A DNA stretch of 6,738 nt from NCBI GenBank assembly GCA_016839425.1, contig JAEOUI010000165.1:1-6738 (forward strand). Direction: 5' to 3'. The stretch is from Promethearchaeota archaeon (lineage in GTDB: Archaea; Asgardarchaeota; Lokiarchaeia; Sigynarchaeales; SOKP01). How positions within the stretch are numbered: the stretch's first letter is position 1; each line of letters begins with the position of its first letter. Shown in pieces: positions 5,457-6,738 of this stretch. The notes below the pieces were generated by a model, which made no database searches, was not told where the DNA came from, and saw nothing but the letters and a program-made list of their open reading frames with translations. The translations under genes and the position numbers were made by a program.

Positions 5457-6461
5457 ATGAACTTAAAGAATATAATTGAAGAAAAATGTCCAGAATGTAA
5501 TTGTGAAACAATTGTTAATACAAGTTTTGAAAAAATTTGTGAAAAATGTGGTTTGATTATCGAAGAATTATTTGCAGACTCCTCATATATCTATAATAAA
5601 TCCAGAGAAACAATACGAAACAGACAATATGTCTCATTAGGAAGTAGAACAGAATTTATTGGAGGCCTAGGATCTTATATAGGATATGAAAAATCAAAGT
5701 ATTTAAAAGATAATTCTGGGAAGCTTCTACATCCAGATGGCCAAAAACTTTATAGAAGACTTAAAAAAACCTATGCGCCCTTCTTGAGAATAAAAAACCA
5801 CGAAACAGAATATCGAATATTTAACATCTTAAACAAGATTACATTATATTTAGGAATAAATAAAAATATTCGAAATAATGCGGCTTATTTTTTCAAAAAG
5901 ATCCTAAAAAACGAGAAAAAAGTGATAAACAACATCTCCCTAATTGCATTTTGTATATTTTATGCTGCAAGGAAAGAAACACATAATGCACCTATTACTA
6001 TAACTGAAATAGCAAAAGCATTTAGAACCTTTGGTCATAGAGTAAGTCCCAAACTCATATTAAGAGACGGAATAACATATAAACATCATCTTTCAAAAGA
6101 TACAGAACCTCATAAGAGTGAACATTACATTACAAGATTGGTTTATGAGGTAGTTAGTCATAAAGACCTTGAGTTGAAACTTAAAAAGAAAAGGACTTCG
6201 TGGAGTAAAGCAGAATATAAGAACCAACTTATTCAAAAGACTGCTGAAATACTAAAGAGACTGAACTTTTGGTATAGAGGAGGAAGAAATCCGTTTATCT
6301 TAGCAGGAGCTGTAATTTACCTAGCAGATAAATTGATAGCAAGAGAATACGATCAAAGAGCAATATTGACTCAAAAGATGATTGCTGAAACAACAAAAAT
6401 CGCTGAATATTCTATAAGAGACCATTATGTAAATTTATTAAAACCAATATTTATTAAATAA
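5457..6461 (+). CDS. tfb: Transcription initiation factor B (TFB/TFIIB family)
   Basis: A 334-residue archaeal TFB, which binds the TBP-TATA complex and recruits RNA polymerase. The N-terminal zinc ribbon has cysteine pairs 11/14 and 28/31 (CPEC, CEKCG). The linker region around GLGSYIG (70-76), then SGKLLHPDGQKLYRRLKK (87-104), matches the B-reader/B-linker of archaeal TFBs, though the usual reader sequence is altered. Two cyclin folds follow, about 115-210 (LIAFCIFYAARKETHNAPITITEIAKAF) and 222-330 (LAGAVIYLADKL, then TQKMIAETTKIAEYSIRDHY, the recognition helix region). It is slightly longer than the usual ~300 residues, with a lysine-rich insert near 240-255. Many archaea have several TFBs; sequence drift from the consensus suggests an alternative rather than the main factor, which is inference. 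The gene stands alone and is followed by a palindrome and a tRNA gene. Confidence 0.92.
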   Translation: MNLKNIIEEKCPECNCETIVNTSFEKICEKCGLIIEELFADSSYIYNKSRETIRNRQYVSLGSRTEFIGGLGSYIGYEKSKYLKDNSGKLLHPDGQKLYRRLKKTYAPFLRIKNHETEYRIFNILNKITLYLGINKNIRNNAAYFFKKILKNEKKVINNISLIAFCIFYAARKETHNAPITITEIAKAFRTFGHRVSPKLILRDGITYKHHLSKDTEPHKSEHYITRLVYEVVSHKDLELKLKKKRTSWSKAEYKNQLIQKTAEILKRLNFWYRGGRNPFILAGAVIYLADKLIAREYDQRAILTQKMIAETTKIAEYSIRDHYVNLLKPIFIK

Positions 6462-6463
6462 TG

Positions 6464-6480
6464 AATGATTTAAAATCATT
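6464..6480 (+). terminator. Palindrome just after the TFB gene
   Basis: AATGATTT-A-AAATCATT is an 8-bp perfect inverted repeat with a single central base, beginning 3 nt after the TFB stop codon. It could end the TFB transcript or shield its 3' end. No oligo-T run follows directly, so a terminator role is uncertain; a protein-binding site between TFB and the tRNA gene is the alternative. Confidence 0.35.
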
Positions 6481-6491
6481 GCTCTATTAGA

Positions 6492-6500
6492 TTTCTAAAG
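6492..6500 (+). promoter_or_regulatory. TATA-like box of the tRNA gene
   Basis: TTTCTAAAG is centred about 24 nt before the first base of the tRNA at 6520, the right distance for an archaeal promoter with transcription starting at or near the tRNA 5' end. The match to TTTATAAA is imperfect. Confidence 0.3.
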
Positions 6501-6519
6501 AATAGTTATAGATTAAAAC

Positions 6520-6623
6520 GCTTCTGTAGTGTAGTCCGGTCAATCAATTTTCTTAAAGGAAATATGGATCATGCATGCGAGGCTCTCACCTTCGCGACCC
6601 GGGTTCGAATCCCGGCAGAAGCA
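6520..6623 (+). tRNA. tRNA-Glu (CTC anticodon), interrupted
   Basis: The acceptor strands GCTTCTG (6520-6526) and CAGAAGC (6616-6622) pair perfectly, with discriminator A at 6623 and no encoded CCA. The D-arm TAGTGTAGTCCGGTCAATCA resembles archaeal tRNA-Glu. The anticodon stem CGAGG (6578-6582) pairs with CTTCG (6590-6594) through one G-U, around the loop CTCTCAC with anticodon CTC at 6585-6587. The T-arm is CCGGG-TTCGAAT-CCCGG (6599-6615). The gene is 104 nt rather than about 75 because roughly 29 nt are inserted between the D-arm and the anticodon stem, near tRNA position 25/26. The usual intron site after position 37 is empty. All arms outside the insert are intact, so a functional, spliced tRNA is likelier than a pseudogene. 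Confidence 0.88.
6547..6575 (+). other. Candidate tRNA intron at a non-canonical site
   Basis: About 29 nt interrupt the tRNA between the D-arm and the anticodon stem. The exact ends are ambiguous because short matching bases flank both sides. The insert can fold into ATTTTC-TTAAA-GGAAAT (6547-6552 with 6558-6563, one G-T pair). Archaeal introns are normally cut at a bulge-helix-bulge; I tried splice-site pairs leaving 28-30 nt introns and found no clean four-base central helix, only a wobble-rich one. It is therefore either an intron with a relaxed motif or a disrupting insertion. Confidence 0.6.
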
Positions 6624-6738
6624 CTATTCATATTGTTAATAAAAATATTTTCATTTGATTAAGATTACAAATAATAAATCATAAAATCTATACATCTTTT
6701 CAAATTATAAGTTTATAGGATTATAAAAAAGAAAAATA
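6624..6738. other. AT-rich end of window
   Basis: No gene, hairpin or repeat stands out. The stretch ATATTTTCATTT, about 25 nt after the tRNA, is T-rich enough to help end its transcript on the plus strand. Confidence 0.3.

Overview
The window looks like a piece of an Asgard-type archaeal chromosome. It is very AT-rich. It carries an archaeal 16S rRNA 5' end (minus-strand start ATTCCGGTTGATCCTGCCGG), an archaeal transcription factor B (TFB), and a tRNA gene that encodes no CCA and is interrupted by extra sequence. It also packs three MglA/Arf-like small GTPases and a double Roadblock/LC7 protein into under 5 kb. Such a wealth of small GTPases and Roadblock proteins is known mainly from Asgard archaea (Lokiarchaeia and relatives). 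The lineage is an inference; no alignment could be run.

Layout. Bases 1-239 are the first ~240 nt of a 16S rRNA gene on the minus strand, running off the left edge. Bases 240-571 hold divergent promoters: several TATA-like boxes face the rRNA gene, including an 11-bp element repeated 38 bp apart. Bases 572-3094 are a tight plus-strand three-gene operon: tandem Roadblock protein, unknown 309-aa protein, and MglA-like GTPase, with a 7-nt gap and then a short overlap. A small convergent winged-helix gene follows on the minus strand (3161-3349), then a 273-nt gap with a GC-richer structured island and a terminator-like hairpin. Two minus-strand GTPase genes (3623-4300 and 4502-5134) are tandem duplicates, about 81% identical over 202 residues by hand count. 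A 322-nt AT-rich gap precedes a plus-strand TFB gene (5457-6461). A tRNA-Glu(CTC) gene with about 29 extra bases between D-arm and anticodon stem follows (6520-6623). The last 115 bases show nothing recognisable.

How the genes may work together. In bacteria MglB (Roadblock) acts as activator of the GTPase MglA. The operon places a two-Roadblock protein beside an MglA-like GTPase, so a regulator-switch pair is the natural reading, and the middle gene is then a candidate third component of unknown function. The plus-strand GTPase keeps the arginine and glutamine that serve GTP hydrolysis in MglA. The duplicated minus-strand pair keeps the glutamine but has serine at the arginine position, and has no Roadblock gene of its own in the window. 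The most interesting items are the three-gene cassette with its unknown middle protein, the duplicated GTPase pair, and the interrupted tRNA-Glu.
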